Below, piece after piece: positions 1-9,319 of a stretch of DNA of 64,000 bases. Source of the DNA: an uncultured Anaerococcus sp. (lineage in GTDB: Bacteria > Bacillota > Clostridia > Tissierellales > Peptoniphilaceae); the NCBI RefSeq assembly GCF_943908415.1, contig NZ_CALTSY010000001.1:62001-126000 (forward strand), given 5' to 3'. A program made the position numbers and the translations under genes. Every line of letters starts with the position of its first letter. Position 1 is the stretch's first letter. Below the pieces are notes generated by a model. It was not told the origin of the DNA. It ran no database searches and saw only the letters and a program-made list of their open reading frames with translations.

Positions 1-730
1 TTACAGAACCTGTAATTACTGGAACTCTTAAAGCTGTACCATCGATTTTTCCTTCTACTTCTGGTAATACTTTACCAACTGCTTTAGCAGCACCTGTTGA
101 AGCTGGGATTGTGTTTTGTGCAGCTGCACGTCCACCTCTAAGGTCTTTTTTAGTTGCTGGTGTATCTTGGATAGCTTGTGTTGCTGTATAAGCATGGATT
201 GTTGACATTTGTCCAGTAACAAAACCAAATTCTTTTACTAATACATTTACCATTGGTGCTAAACAGTTTGTTGTACAGCTTGCTGCTGATACTACTGTTT
301 CAGAACCATCAAGTGTTTCATGGTTTACACCATAAACTATAGTTTTCATATCACCTTTACCAGGAGCTGAAATAAGAACTTTTTTAGCACCTGCTTTGAT
401 ATGAGCTTCTGCTTTTTCTTTTTCTGTAAAGAATCCTGTACATTCAAGTACAACATCTACACCAAGGTCTTTCCATGGTAAGTCTTCAGGATTTCTTTCA
501 GCAAAGATTTTAATTTCTTTACCGTTTACTTTAAAACCTTCTTCAGTTTCTTCAAAGTCTCCATTAAATCTTCCTTGTGCTGTATCATATTTGAATGCAT
601 AAGCAAGACCGTGTTTATCAATTAAATCATTAACAGCTACTACTTCAATATCATCTTTTAATTCTGATATTCTTCTAAGTGTAAGGCGTCCAATTCTACC
701 GAATCCGTTAATTGCTACTTTTGTTGTCAT
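1..730 (-). CDS. gap: Glyceraldehyde-3-phosphate dehydrogenase, type I (C-terminus cut by window edge)
   Basis: This glycolytic enzyme oxidises glyceraldehyde-3-phosphate to 1,3-bisphosphoglycerate with NAD+. About 243 of roughly 335 residues are present. The N-terminus shows the Rossmann fold motif INGFGRIGR. The active site reads SAASCTTNC, with catalytic Cys152 and the partner His179 in STIHAYT. The start is set by a strong AGGAGGAATA ribosome site directly before ATG. The reading frame stays open to base 1, so the gene continues beyond the window. It follows trxB on the same strand but has a promoter candidate of its own. The identification is near certain. Confidence 0.97.
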   Translation of the reverse strand, partial: MTTKVAINGFGRIGRLTLRRISELKDDIEVVAVNDLIDKHGLAYAFKYDTAQGRFNGDFEETEEGFKVNGKEIKIFAERNPEDLPWKDLGVDVVLECTGFFTEKEKAEAHIKAGAKKVLISAPGKGDMKTIVYGVNHETLDGSETVVSAASCTTNCLAPMVNVLVKEFGFVTGQMSTIHAYTATQAIQDTPATKKDLRGGRAAAQNTIPASTGAAKAVGKVLPEVEGKIDGTALRVPVITGSV

Positions 731-758
731 TATTCCTCCTAAAAGTTTTCTACAATTA

Positions 759-787
759 TATTTAACTATACGTTAGTATTTTGTCAA
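759..787 (-). promoter_or_regulatory. Candidate promoter of gap
   Basis: On the minus strand a perfect TTGACA (782-787) lies 17 bases from TAAATA (759-764). A better -10 hexamer, TATAAT (755-760), sits at a suboptimal spacing of 21. The -35 begins just past the trxB stop. The element separates gap from the trxB operon. It rests on sequence match only. Confidence 0.5.
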
Positions 788-793
788 GGTATA

Positions 794-1723
794 CTACCAC
801 GCTTGTCCTTCAAGGTATCTATTAGCTAGCACAGCAGCAACACAACCGTCACCTGTTGCTGTAACCATCTGCCTTACTGACTTTTGTCTAGTATCACCAA
901 CGGCAAATACACCTTCAACGTTAGTCTTCATATCCTCGTCAGTAATTATATACCCATAATTCATGTTTAGCTTACCTTCAAATATTTTTGTTTGCGGAAT
1001 ATATCCTACAAATATAAATACCCCAATTGGCTCATCATCTTCATTTTTTAGTTCAGTAAGCTCTCCGGTCTTAACATTCTCTACTATTACTGATTTAGCT
1101 TCTTTATCACCTTTGATTTCATTTACTACAGAATCTAGGACAAGTTTAATTTTTTCATTTTCATTTATTTTATCAACTACAACTTGACTTGCCCTAAACT
1201 CATCCCTTCTATGAATAACTGTGACTGATTTTGCAAATTTAGTAAGGTATAGAGCTTCTTCTAAGGCACTATCTCCCCCTCCTACTACAAATATATCAAG
1301 ACCAGTAAAGAATGGACCATCACAAGTTGCACAATAGGAAACTCCCATATTCGCAAAAGTATCTTCACCTTTAGCTTCTAATTTTCTATGACTAGCTCCA
1401 GTAGAAACAATTATTACTTTTGCTTCTAATACCTTTCCATCTTCTGTATAAACTTTTTTAACATCACCTTCAAGATCTACATCTGTTACATTAGTTGTTA
1501 AAAACTCACAGTATTCTTTGGCTTGCTCATACATCCTATCTGATAAGCCCATGCCTGTTGCATCATCTATAGATCCTGGATAGTTTTCTACAGACGCTGT
1601 AGTAGCTATTTGTCCGCCTGGTATATTTTTTTCTATTATTAAAGTATTTAATTTGGAACGTCCTGCATAAAGTCCTGCTGAAAGTCCTGCTGGTCCTGCT
1701 CCTAAAATTATAATATCGTACAT
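794..1723 (-). CDS. trxB: Thioredoxin reductase (NADPH)
   Basis: This FAD flavoenzyme passes electrons from NADPH to thioredoxin. Its 309 residues match the bacterial low-molecular-weight class. Visible motifs are the FAD site GAGPAG (8-13), the redox-active CATC (Cys131-Cys134), the NADPH motif GGGDSALEEA, and the C-terminal FAD motif VFAVGD. ATG follows an AGGAGAATAA ribosome site. It is the last gene of the nth-HAD-trmL-trxB run, eight bases after trmL. A role in cytoplasmic redox balance is expected for an anaerobe exposed to oxygen. Confidence 0.96.
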   Translation of the reverse strand: MYDIIILGAGPAGLSAGLYAGRSKLNTLIIEKNIPGGQIATTASVENYPGSIDDATGMGLSDRMYEQAKEYCEFLTTNVTDVDLEGDVKKVYTEDGKVLEAKVIIVSTGASHRKLEAKGEDTFANMGVSYCATCDGPFFTGLDIFVVGGGDSALEEALYLTKFAKSVTVIHRRDEFRASQVVVDKINENEKIKLVLDSVVNEIKGDKEAKSVIVENVKTGELTELKNEDDEPIGVFIFVGYIPQTKIFEGKLNMNYGYIITDEDMKTNVEGVFAVGDTRQKSVRQMVTATGDGCVAAVLANRYLEGQAW

Positions 1724-1731
1724 TTATTCTC

Positions 1732-2190
1732 CTAAAAATTAAAATCATTCTGTCTTAAAGCTTCGTATAAGACTATTGTTGCCGAATTTGCCAAATTTAA
1801 AGACCTATCTATTTTTTTAGTCATAGGAATAGTTATAATCTTTTCATTAAATTTATCAAGGATTTCAGGGCTGATACCTTCTTTTTCTCTACCAAAAATA
1901 AGGTAATCTCCGTCCTTAAAATCTATATCCGAATATTTTTTATCGCTTCCTGTTTCCACTAAGTAAAAATTTTTATCTCTTATAAATTCAAAAAACTCAT
2001 CTATACTATCATGAATGGTCAAATCAACCTTATCCCAATAATCAATTCCTGCTTTTTTTAATACCTTATCTGAAAAATCAAACTTAAAGGGTCTTACAAG
2101 ATGAAGATGGGATTCTGTTAGTACACATGTCCTTCCAATATTTCCTACATTACCTGGATATTCAGGTGATAATAATACTATATTAAACAC
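1732..2190 (-). CDS. trmL: tRNA (cytidine(34)-2'-O)-methyltransferase, SPOUT family
   Basis: The protein is a short (152 aa) SpoU/TrmH-type enzyme that 2'-O-methylates the wobble base of tRNA-Leu isoacceptors. The three SPOUT motifs are visible: NVGNIGRTC near residue 14, FGREKEGI in the middle, and IPM followed by SLNLANSATIVLYEALRQ at the end, which together form the trefoil knot. The likely start is GTG inside the end of the HAD gene, with an AAGGA ribosome site about nine bases upstream. An 8-base overlap with the upstream gene suggests translational coupling. Confidence 0.92.
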   Translation of the reverse strand: MFNIVLLSPEYPGNVGNIGRTCVLTESHLHLVRPFKFDFSDKVLKKAGIDYWDKVDLTIHDSIDEFFEFIRDKNFYLVETGSDKKYSDIDFKDGDYLIFGREKEGISPEILDKFNEKIITIPMTKKIDRSLNLANSATIVLYEALRQNDFNF

Positions 2191-3034
2191 TTGGATTATC
2201 CTTATTAAACTTTAAAATTAAATCTGCCGCCTCATTTATTCCTGTGCTATTATTATCACTAACTATATGACTAGCTGTATTTTTTACCACATCATTGGCA
2301 TTGCCCATAGCAAAACCTAGCTTTGATTTTGATATCATAGGTAGGTCATTATCGGAATCTCCTATGGCAGCAATTTCATCTTCTTTTATACCCAAAAATT
2401 CAATCAGTTCTAATATTCCTTGCCATTTATTTACATGTGGCTCCATAATTTCAATCGAACCCCATCCAGAGCTTGTTATATAAAGTTTATCTTTAAATTC
2501 TTCTTTAATTAACTCGATTGATTTTTTTTCTCCATATGGATGATCTATTAGAGAACCTACTAAAATTTTCATTGCATTATGATCTTTTTCTTTCATTACT
2601 TGAAATGGATTATCTGAAATACTTATATTGCATTGATAATTAAGTCCGTATTGACTATCTTTTTTAAGATGATGGAGTCTATTAAAGTCCAGTCTATTGG
2701 AATAAAAAGTATCTTCATCGTAAAAATGATACATAAATTTATGATAATGGCAAAATTTGATTACTTCTTTTAAATGATCATCCTCTAATGGATGTATATT
2801 TAAAATTTTTTTACTATTTAGCTTTATTATAGCCCCATTATTTGCAACCATTGGATTGTCAGTTTCTAGTTTAGCATTTATATTTTCTAGAGATGTCATA
2901 ACTCTTCCACTACAAAGAACAGTTTTGACACCTGATTCATTCAATTTTTTTATTGCTTCTTTACTGGATGCATTTACCTCATTGTTTGAATTTAGCAAAG
3001 TGCCATCCATATCCATAGCAAAAAGTTTAATCAT
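2183..3034 (-). CDS. Cof-type HAD-IIB family hydrolase
   Basis: This is a cytoplasmic phosphatase of the haloacid dehalogenase superfamily, C2-cap (Cof) class; members act on sugar phosphates, flavin phosphates or other small phosphoesters. Motif I is DMDGTL (nucleophile Asp7, acid Asp9), the Ser motif is CSGRV, and motif IV is GDSDNDLPMI near residue 226. At 283 aa it has family length. ATG follows TAGGAG at good spacing inside the nth end. The substrate cannot be read from the sequence. Confidence 0.9.
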   Translation of the reverse strand: MIKLFAMDMDGTLLNSNNEVNASSKEAIKKLNESGVKTVLCSGRVMTSLENINAKLETDNPMVANNGAIIKLNSKKILNIHPLEDDHLKEVIKFCHYHKFMYHFYDEDTFYSNRLDFNRLHHLKKDSQYGLNYQCNISISDNPFQVMKEKDHNAMKILVGSLIDHPYGEKKSIELIKEEFKDKLYITSSGWGSIEIMEPHVNKWQGILELIEFLGIKEDEIAAIGDSDNDLPMISKSKLGFAMGNANDVVKNTASHIVSDNNSTGINEAADLILKFNKDNPSV

Positions 3035-3638
3035 TATTACTCCTATAATATAAGCAAAGCTTATTTAAGTCACATTCATCACATTTTGGTCCACGTGCCT
3101 TACATATTGCCCTGCCGTGGCTTATTAGTTGTTTATGAGTTAAATTCCATCTTTCTTCTTCTATATTCTTTTCTAATTGTTTTTCAGTTTCAGTTACATT
3201 TTTTGCTTGAGCAAGGCCTATCCTATTTGATACTCTAAACACATGGGTATCGACAGGAAATGCCGGTATATCAAAGGCATTAGCTAAAACAACATTGGCT
3301 GTCTTGACTCCTACTCCAGGAAGTTTGACAAGATCTTTCTTATCTTTTGGTACTTCTCCATCATAGTCATCTAAGAGCATTTTGCTAGTTGCCTTTATAT
3401 TTTTAGCCTTGTTTTTATATATACCTATAGACTTTATCCAAGTTTCTATTTCGTCTAAGTCCATTTTAACAAAATCTTCTGGCTCATTGGCTACTTTAAA
3501 AAGTTCACTTGTTACAAGATTGACCCTTACGTCAGTACTTTGTGCTGAGAGCATGGTTGCTATAAGTGCCTCAAAGGGTGTATCAAAGTTTAACATATTC
3601 TTTGATGGATCTTTGTACATTTTATCTAAAATATCCAA
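3027..3638 (-). CDS. nth: Endonuclease III (DNA glycosylase/AP lyase)
   Basis: This enzyme removes oxidised pyrimidines and cleaves abasic sites in base excision repair. The helix-hairpin-helix LPGVGVKTANV carries the catalytic Lys, FPVDTHV carries the catalytic Asp, and the C-terminal Cys residues follow the C-x6-C-x2-C-x5-C pattern of the 4Fe-4S cluster. The start is uncertain. The TTG at 3636-3638 has almost no ribosome site. An in-frame ATT at 3666-3668 has AAGGTG five bases upstream and restores the family's usual N-terminal helix (10 more residues). It is the first gene of its operon. Confidence 0.93.
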   Translation of the reverse strand: MDILDKMYKDPSKNMLNFDTPFEALIATMLSAQSTDVRVNLVTSELFKVANEPEDFVKMDLDEIETWIKSIGIYKNKAKNIKATSKMLLDDYDGEVPKDKKDLVKLPGVGVKTANVVLANAFDIPAFPVDTHVFRVSNRIGLAQAKNVTETEKQLEKNIEEERWNLTHKQLISHGRAICKARGPKCDECDLNKLCLYYRSNND

Positions 3639-3730
3639 AACTTCTTTTATTTCTTTTTCTTTTAAAATATTATCACCTTATCCTTTATTACAACTATACT
3701 ATATAAAATGTATAAAAAAATATACAAGAA

Positions 3731-3739
3731 TGGTATAAT
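3731..3739 (+). promoter_or_regulatory. Extended -10 promoter of rodA
   Basis: TGGTATAAT matches the extended -10 consensus TGnTATAAT exactly. No convincing -35 is present 17 bases upstream, as is usual for this promoter class. The predicted start of transcription lies about 20 bases before the rodA ATG. Confidence 0.65.
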
Positions 3740-3764
3740 AGACTTTTAGAGATGGAGTGATTGA

Positions 3765-4964
3765 ATGTTTAATTTAAAGAAAAAAAATTTAAAAGAACTT
3801 GATTTGTTTTTGCTTTTTGCAACTTTGATTTTAAGTATATATGGTTTAGTTGTACTATATTCTGCTTATGGTGGAGATTTTGACTCCATTAAGATGCAAA
3901 TAGTTTCTACTGTAATTGGCTTTATAATTATAGCCCTGCTTTGTACTATGGATTTAGATGTTATTAAAAGGTCACGGAAGGTTGTCTATGCTATAGGCTT
4001 GATATTATTGATACTGACATTAATATTTGGACGCGGCTTAGATGATTGGGGAGCTAAATCATGGGTATACATAGGTTCCTTTTCCCTACAACCTTCTGAG
4101 CTTGTAAAGGTTGGTTTGATATTTTCATTTGCAGCCTACATTGATAAGTACAAAGATACTTTAAATGAACCTTTAACTTTACTAAAGGTATTACTATTTG
4201 CAGCAATTCCTGTAGGACTCATACTCTTACAGCCTGACTTTGGTACCGCTATGGTTTATTTATTTTTCATAGCAGCTATGCTATTTGTTGCTGGTATTTC
4301 TTGGAAATGGATAGCCCTGTTTGCAATTATAGGTCTAGCTGGTGGCTACATACTTTTATCAAATCTTTCAGGCTTTAGAGCTGATAGAATAGCAAACTTC
4401 CTAAATCCTGCTCGCGATATTTCAGGATCTAACTGGCAACAATATCAAGGTATGATAGCCATAGGTTCTGGCATGCTTAATGGAAGAGGATACTTAAATG
4501 GAAGCCAATCACAATATGGTTATATTCCAGAAAAAGAAACAGATTTTATATTTTCTGTTTTAGCTGAAGAATTAGGATTTATTGGTGCAATATTCCTTGT
4601 TATATTGTTTGCGGTAATGATAGTTAGGCTAGTAATTATAGCTAGGGAATCTAATAATACCTTTATATCAATAATGGTTACAGGTATTGCAGCAATGCTA
4701 TTTATACACATATTTGAAAATATTGGTATGACTATTGGTATAATGCCAGTAACAGGAATACCTCTACCTCTATTATCCTCAGGTGGTACTTTCCAATTAA
4801 TATGCTTGGTACTAATAGGTCTTGCCCTTTCAGCATCAATGCAAAAATCCTATAAGGATCCTGGAGTTATAGATTATGACACTATTACTATAGTTGACCC
4901 AGCTATGACTAGGATATCCAAAAAAAGAGAAACTATGAAAAACTCAAAAAACACCGTAGATTAA
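3765..4964 (+). CDS. rodA: SEDS peptidoglycan glycosyltransferase, RodA type
   Basis: This polytopic membrane protein (399 aa, about ten helices) polymerises lipid II into glycan strands together with a class B penicillin-binding protein. Family signatures are SNWQQYQGMIAIGSG in the large extracellular loop, EKETDFIFSVLAEELGF, and the C-terminal PLPLLSSGG motif. The end (from about residue 365) is a short charged cytoplasmic tail. ATG follows GGAG. FtsW cannot be fully excluded, but GIMPVTGIPLPLL and the isolated position fit RodA. Its last codons are part of the shared terminator with the V-ATPase operon. Confidence 0.88.
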   Translation: MFNLKKKNLKELDLFLLFATLILSIYGLVVLYSAYGGDFDSIKMQIVSTVIGFIIIALLCTMDLDVIKRSRKVVYAIGLILLILTLIFGRGLDDWGAKSWVYIGSFSLQPSELVKVGLIFSFAAYIDKYKDTLNEPLTLLKVLLFAAIPVGLILLQPDFGTAMVYLFFIAAMLFVAGISWKWIALFAIIGLAGGYILLSNLSGFRADRIANFLNPARDISGSNWQQYQGMIAIGSGMLNGRGYLNGSQSQYGYIPEKETDFIFSVLAEELGFIGAIFLVILFAVMIVRLVIIARESNNTFISIMVTGIAAMLFIHIFENIGMTIGIMPVTGIPLPLLSSGGTFQLICLVLIGLALSASMQKSYKDPGVIDYDTITIVDPAMTRISKKRETMKNSKNTVD

Positions 4965-4981
4965 TTATCTGCGGTGTTTTC
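4946..4981. terminator. Bidirectional terminator between rodA and V-ATPase operon
   Basis: A 10-base-pair stem (4951-4960 with 4968-4977, one G-T pair) is flanked by A and T runs on both sides. The 7-base loop TTAATTA contains both stop codons, TAA for rodA (4962-4964) and TAA on the other strand for atpD (4961-4963). Both genes end inside it. Confidence 0.85.
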
Positions 4982-5602
4982 TTCTCTAATTTTCTTGTCT
5001 TTAACCATCTTAGTTTTAGAAAATTCTTCTCTTTCCTTTTCTTCTATAGATGATGAAATCTTACTAATTGTTTCTTTAAGCCTTGGTATTTGAACTTTTT
5101 CTAAGGAATTAACCTTTTTGCTAGTCTTTTTGATTTGACCATCTAAATTATTAATAGTTGTATCAAGCTCAGCAAGCTTAAATATCTTATCCTTAAGTTC
5201 ATTAAATGATAATAAGGCTAAATCAAAGTCTTCATTGGTCTCATAAAAACTATATGATAAGTTAAGCTTAGAAGCTTTAAAATCTATATCATAGATCTTC
5301 GTCTGCATAAACTCGCTCTCTTTTAGAACTATGCTATCATCTACTGGTACTAGTTTTGAAATATCAGCAAGTTTGGATTCTCCCATCGTTACCATAGCCT
5401 TTTTGAAATTATGAGTTACCATATCTATGGTATCATTTACTTCTTTATTTAGTTCATCCCTTTGCTTGATTTTTGAATCATGGGCTTGGATTAGAGCCTT
5501 CCTGGACTTATCTAGTATATCAAGTCCAGAATTTAAGAGCTTCAATTCATCCTTATTTCTAATTAAATTGGCCTTTGTAGGGGCAAAATTATTAGTTTCC
5601 AT
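4961..5602 (-). CDS. atpD: V-type ATPase subunit D (central rotor stalk)
   Basis: Subunit D is the long antiparallel coiled coil that turns inside the A3B3 headpiece. The 213 aa protein starts with FAPTKANLIRNKDELKLLNSG, where PTK and the following Leu/Arg pattern are typical, and the rest is heptad-rich at both ends. It overlaps the end of atpB by 11 bases, which suggests coupled translation. It is the last gene of the operon, and its C-terminal codons lie in the terminator shared with rodA. Confidence 0.93.
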   Translation of the reverse strand: METNNFAPTKANLIRNKDELKLLNSGLDILDKSRKALIQAHDSKIKQRDELNKEVNDTIDMVTHNFKKAMVTMGESKLADISKLVPVDDSIVLKESEFMQTKIYDIDFKASKLNLSYSFYETNEDFDLALLSFNELKDKIFKLAELDTTINNLDGQIKKTSKKVNSLEKVQIPRLKETISKISSSIEEKEREEFSKTKMVKDKKIREENTADN

Positions 5603-6968
5603 TTGTATTACCTATAAATTTATCAAGATTTTCTGCTGAAACTCTGTGAAGTTCAGTTCTTGGTAAGATTTTAAGAATCTCCCATCCTATATCTAAACTT
5701 TCTTCAAGACTCCTATTTTCTGTAGAGTTTTGAGCTAGGAATCTTTTTTCAAATTCATCACCAAATTCAAGATATTTTAAGTCTACATCTGAAAGGTCAT
5801 CCTCACCTACTATTTGGGAAATATTTCTAACTTCTCCTACTCGGGAATAAGATTCATAAATTTGATTCATCAAGTCTTCATGGTCTGCTCTCGTGTAACC
5901 TTCACCTATACCATCTTTCATAAGACGGGATAGTGATGGTAATACATTTATAGGTGGGTATATCCCTTTTTGAGAAAGTCCTCTATCAATTACAATTTGT
6001 CCTTCTGTGATATAACCTGTAAGGTCGGGAACTGGATGGGTAATATCATCATTTGGCATTGTTAAAATTGGTATAAGTGTTACAGAACCATCTACTCCTT
6101 CAATCATACCAGCCCTTTCATAAATTGTGGCAAGATCTGAGTATAAATAACCCGGATAACCCTTACGTGATGGAACCTCTTGTCTAATTGAAGATACTTC
6201 ACGTAAGGCTTCTGCATAAGAAGTCATATCCGTAATTATTACAAGTACATGGTAGCCTTTTTCAAAGGCTAAGTATTCCGCTGCAGTAAGGGCGCATTTT
6301 GGAGCTATAAGTCTTTCCATGATTGGGCTATCTGCTAAGTTTTGATACATCACTACCTTATCACGTACTCCCGCTTTGTTAAAGGCATCTTCAAAGAACA
6401 TAGCCTCATCTTTTTTGATTCCCATAGCAGCAAATACAAAGGCAAAGTCCTCATCTGTCTTTAATTTTGCTTGTCTTACTATTTGAGCAGCTATTTCATT
6501 GTGAGATAAACCAGATCCTGAAAATATAGGTAATTTTTGTCCACGAATAAGGGTTGTAAGGGTATCTATTGCTGAGATTCCTGTTTGTATAAAGTCTCTT
6601 GGATACTCACGTGCGACTGGATTAAGTGGTTCACCTTCAACTGAATAAGTTTTTTCTGCATAGATGTCTCCACCATTATCAATAGCCTTTCCTAATCCAT
6701 TAAATGTACGGCCTAGTATCTTTTCATTTAGAGGAATTGCTAGAGGTTTTTCTTCAAAGCTTATTACAATGTCATCCAAAGAAAAATCCTGTGTATTTCC
6801 AAAAACCTCAATAGAAATAGTATCATCATCTATTTTTACAACTTGTCCTACAAACTCCATACCTAAAGCATGAACAGAAACCACTGCATTATAACTTACA
6901 TCTGCTACATTTTCAATTTCTATTATGGAGGATTCTATTTTTCTTACTTTTGTATATTCTTTACGCAT
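5592..6968 (-). CDS. atpB: V-type ATPase subunit B (regulatory nucleotide-binding subunit)
   Basis: The 458 aa non-catalytic subunit alternates with A in the hexameric head. It carries the F1/V1 beta-barrel at the N-terminus, and the loop at the P-loop position is degenerate (SGSGLSHNE instead of GxxxxGKT), as expected for subunit B. Further conserved stretches are ITDMTSYAEALREVS and PSRKGYPGYLYSDLA. Stop and start with atpA overlap as TAATG. The identification is firm. Confidence 0.96.
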   Translation of the reverse strand: MRKEYTKVRKIESSIIEIENVADVSYNAVVSVHALGMEFVGQVVKIDDDTISIEVFGNTQDFSLDDIVISFEEKPLAIPLNEKILGRTFNGLGKAIDNGGDIYAEKTYSVEGEPLNPVAREYPRDFIQTGISAIDTLTTLIRGQKLPIFSGSGLSHNEIAAQIVRQAKLKTDEDFAFVFAAMGIKKDEAMFFEDAFNKAGVRDKVVMYQNLADSPIMERLIAPKCALTAAEYLAFEKGYHVLVIITDMTSYAEALREVSSIRQEVPSRKGYPGYLYSDLATIYERAGMIEGVDGSVTLIPILTMPNDDITHPVPDLTGYITEGQIVIDRGLSQKGIYPPINVLPSLSRLMKDGIGEGYTRADHEDLMNQIYESYSRVGEVRNISQIVGEDDLSDVDLKYLEFGDEFEKRFLAQNSTENRSLEESLDIGWEILKILPRTELHRVSAENLDKFIGNTNGN

Positions 6969-8719
6969 TAATATTCTCCTCCCTTAAGATTGATAAAGTG
7001 TGATTCTATCTTATTATTTAAAGATACAAATTTATCTAATTCATCGTTTTTAATATTATATTTCATTTGAGTAATGTCGTTGATAAGTTCAGCATTGTAT
7101 ATCTTATTATAGGCTACACCTTCTTTTATAGCCTTAGATGATGATTTATAATAATTTTCTATTACTTGAAGCATCCTAATTTGTTTTTCTAGTGGGACAT
7201 ACTTATCAGTATCATTGTAAGCATTCTGTTGGAGGAAACCTACTCTAATAAGCTCTGACACATTGATAATATTTCTTTGGCTATCAGAAAGTGCATCTTC
7301 TCCAACAAGCATTAGGATAGATCTAACTTCATCTTCTTGCAATAATACATTCATAAGCTCGTTACGGATCTCAATTATATCTATACCTAGCTCTTCTTGA
7401 TAATAAGCTCTTATGGTATTGATGTAATTTGAGTATGAATTAAGCCAGTTAATAGCTGGATAGTGTCTTGAATAAGCAAGCTTACGATCAAGTCCTAAAA
7501 ATACATTTACTGATCTCCTTGTGTTTTCTGTAACTGGTTCTGAGAAGTCACCACCTGATGGCGATACAGCACCTATAAGAGTAACTGAGCCTTCTGATCC
7601 GTTAAGATTTGTAAAGTATCCAGCTCTTTCATAAAACTGGGATAATCTTGATCCAAGATATGCTGGGTATCCTTCTTCTGCTGGGATTTCTTCCAAACGA
7701 CCTGAGATTTCACGAAGTGCCTCTGCCCATCTTGATGTAGAATCAGCCATAAGGGCAACATGGTAACCCATATCTCTAAAGTACTCCGCAATTGTTATAC
7801 CTGTGTATATTGAAGCCTCACGAGCTGCTACTGGCATATTGGATGTATTTGCTATAAGTATAGTTCTTTCCATAAGACCAGATCCTGTATTAGGATCTAT
7901 AAGCTCTGGAAACTCTTCTAGTACTTGAGTCATCTCATTACCACGTTCTCCACAACCTATATAGATTATGATGTCGGCATCAGAGTATTGGGCTAATTGG
8001 TGTTGTAGCATTGTCTTACCAGTACCAAAACCACCTGGAATTGCTACCGTACCTCCCTTAGCTATTGGGAAAAATACGTCGAGTACTCTTTGTCCTGTAT
8101 TAAGTAATTTTTCTAATGGTCTTATTTTCTTAACTGGTCTTGGATTTCTAACTGGCCAATATTGATAAAGCTTAAGTTCCTCTTTACCATTACTTGTATC
8201 AACTTTTACTATAGTATCTTCTAATTTATAAGTTCCTGATGGCTTTACTTCACTTATAGTTCCATCAACAGTACTCATCAGCCTATGTTCTATAGTCTTA
8301 GTCTCTTTTATAGTAGCATAGATATCCCCAACTTTAATTTGATCACCTTCAGCTACCTTTATCTCAACATCCCATTCTTTTTCTTCGTCTAGGTTTGTAA
8401 AGCCAATTCCTGATGGTATGAATGCACCATTTTCATCCATTATTTTTTCTAGTGGTCTTTCGATACCATCAAACATATTCTTTAAAAGTCCTGGCCCAAG
8501 TCTAACTGATAATGGTCTATGAGTTGATATAATAGGCTCATTTGCACGAAGTCCAGACGTATCTTCATAAACTTCTATAGTTGCAAAATCACCATCAACT
8601 GATATAACCTCACCAATAAGCTTAAGATCACCTACACTTACCATTTCACGAATCTTTAATTCTTTAGCATTTTTTGCTATAACTACTGGTCCATTTATTG
8701 TTTTAATTGTTGGATTCAT
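6968..8719 (-). CDS. atpA: V-type ATPase subunit A (catalytic subunit)
   Basis: This is the catalytic subunit, coupling ATP hydrolysis or synthesis to ion movement. The P-loop is GGFGTGKT near residue 233, and the long non-homologous insert typical of V-type A (about 110-200) is present. DSTSRWAEALREISGRLEE and EGYPAYLGSRLSQFYERAG are diagnostic. I choose ATG at 8719 (583 aa), which reads MNPTIKTINGPVV as in the family; a TTG 18 bases further upstream is also in frame. The start overlaps atpE by 17 bases. Confidence 0.96.
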   Translation of the reverse strand: MNPTIKTINGPVVIAKNAKELKIREMVSVGDLKLIGEVISVDGDFATIEVYEDTSGLRANEPIISTHRPLSVRLGPGLLKNMFDGIERPLEKIMDENGAFIPSGIGFTNLDEEKEWDVEIKVAEGDQIKVGDIYATIKETKTIEHRLMSTVDGTISEVKPSGTYKLEDTIVKVDTSNGKEELKLYQYWPVRNPRPVKKIRPLEKLLNTGQRVLDVFFPIAKGGTVAIPGGFGTGKTMLQHQLAQYSDADIIIYIGCGERGNEMTQVLEEFPELIDPNTGSGLMERTILIANTSNMPVAAREASIYTGITIAEYFRDMGYHVALMADSTSRWAEALREISGRLEEIPAEEGYPAYLGSRLSQFYERAGYFTNLNGSEGSVTLIGAVSPSGGDFSEPVTENTRRSVNVFLGLDRKLAYSRHYPAINWLNSYSNYINTIRAYYQEELGIDIIEIRNELMNVLLQEDEVRSILMLVGEDALSDSQRNIINVSELIRVGFLQQNAYNDTDKYVPLEKQIRMLQVIENYYKSSSKAIKEGVAYNKIYNAELINDITQMKYNIKNDELDKFVSLNNKIESHFINLKGGEY

Positions 8720-9308
8720 TAAAACTCTCTTTCTCAAATAGATTATATAAGCTTCTACCTATATCATATTTTTTATCCTCTATTTTCTTTAAATAAGTGT
8801 AGTTATATTGATAAGATCCATCTAGAGATTTTAAGATAAAACCTCCTATATATCTTTCTTCTAATTCTCCTACATGAGGATAAGATACAAGATCTTGATC
8901 TTCTTTTTTAACTAAAATAAGGAAATTATCAGCAGATTCATTTAATTCTTTTAATCTTTGTTCTATATTTGACTTTAAAGAATTTTTATATTCATCTGTT
9001 TTGCTATATTCTATTAATCTATTCTTTACTTCTCCTACCAAATCATTGAGTAGGTATTCTTTATGAGCATAAAAATTATTCTTTTGTTCTTCTTCAAGTT
9101 TTGCTATTTTTTCGTTTGCTCGAATAGTAGCAAAACTTTTTCGAGAATCTAGGGTTTCTTTTAAATCTTTTTCTAGATTTTCTTTTTTATCATCTATTTG
9201 CGTACTATTTACATTTGTAGAATTGTATAGTGCTTCTTCACTTTTTGCTTTTTCCTCATCCCATACCATCTTCCTGAAAGTTGAGAGTTTAGCATTTAAA
9301 TCTAGCAT
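8703..9308 (-). CDS. atpE: V-type ATPase subunit E (peripheral stalk)
   Basis: This 201 aa protein has a highly charged helical N-terminal half (about 1-110) and a globular C-terminal domain, as in subunit E of the peripheral stalk. The stalk normally pairs with subunit G. The C-terminal RYIGGFILKSLDGSY fits the family's GGI/V..S.DG pattern. ATG follows GGAGGTAAT. Position between F and A agrees with the call. Sequence conservation of E is low, so confidence leans on operon context. Confidence 0.85.
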   Translation of the reverse strand: MLDLNAKLSTFRKMVWDEEKAKSEEALYNSTNVNSTQIDDKKENLEKDLKETLDSRKSFATIRANEKIAKLEEEQKNNFYAHKEYLLNDLVGEVKNRLIEYSKTDEYKNSLKSNIEQRLKELNESADNFLILVKKEDQDLVSYPHVGELEERYIGGFILKSLDGSYQYNYTYLKKIEDKKYDIGRSLYNLFEKESFNESNN

Positions 9309-9319
9309 ATTACCTCCAA

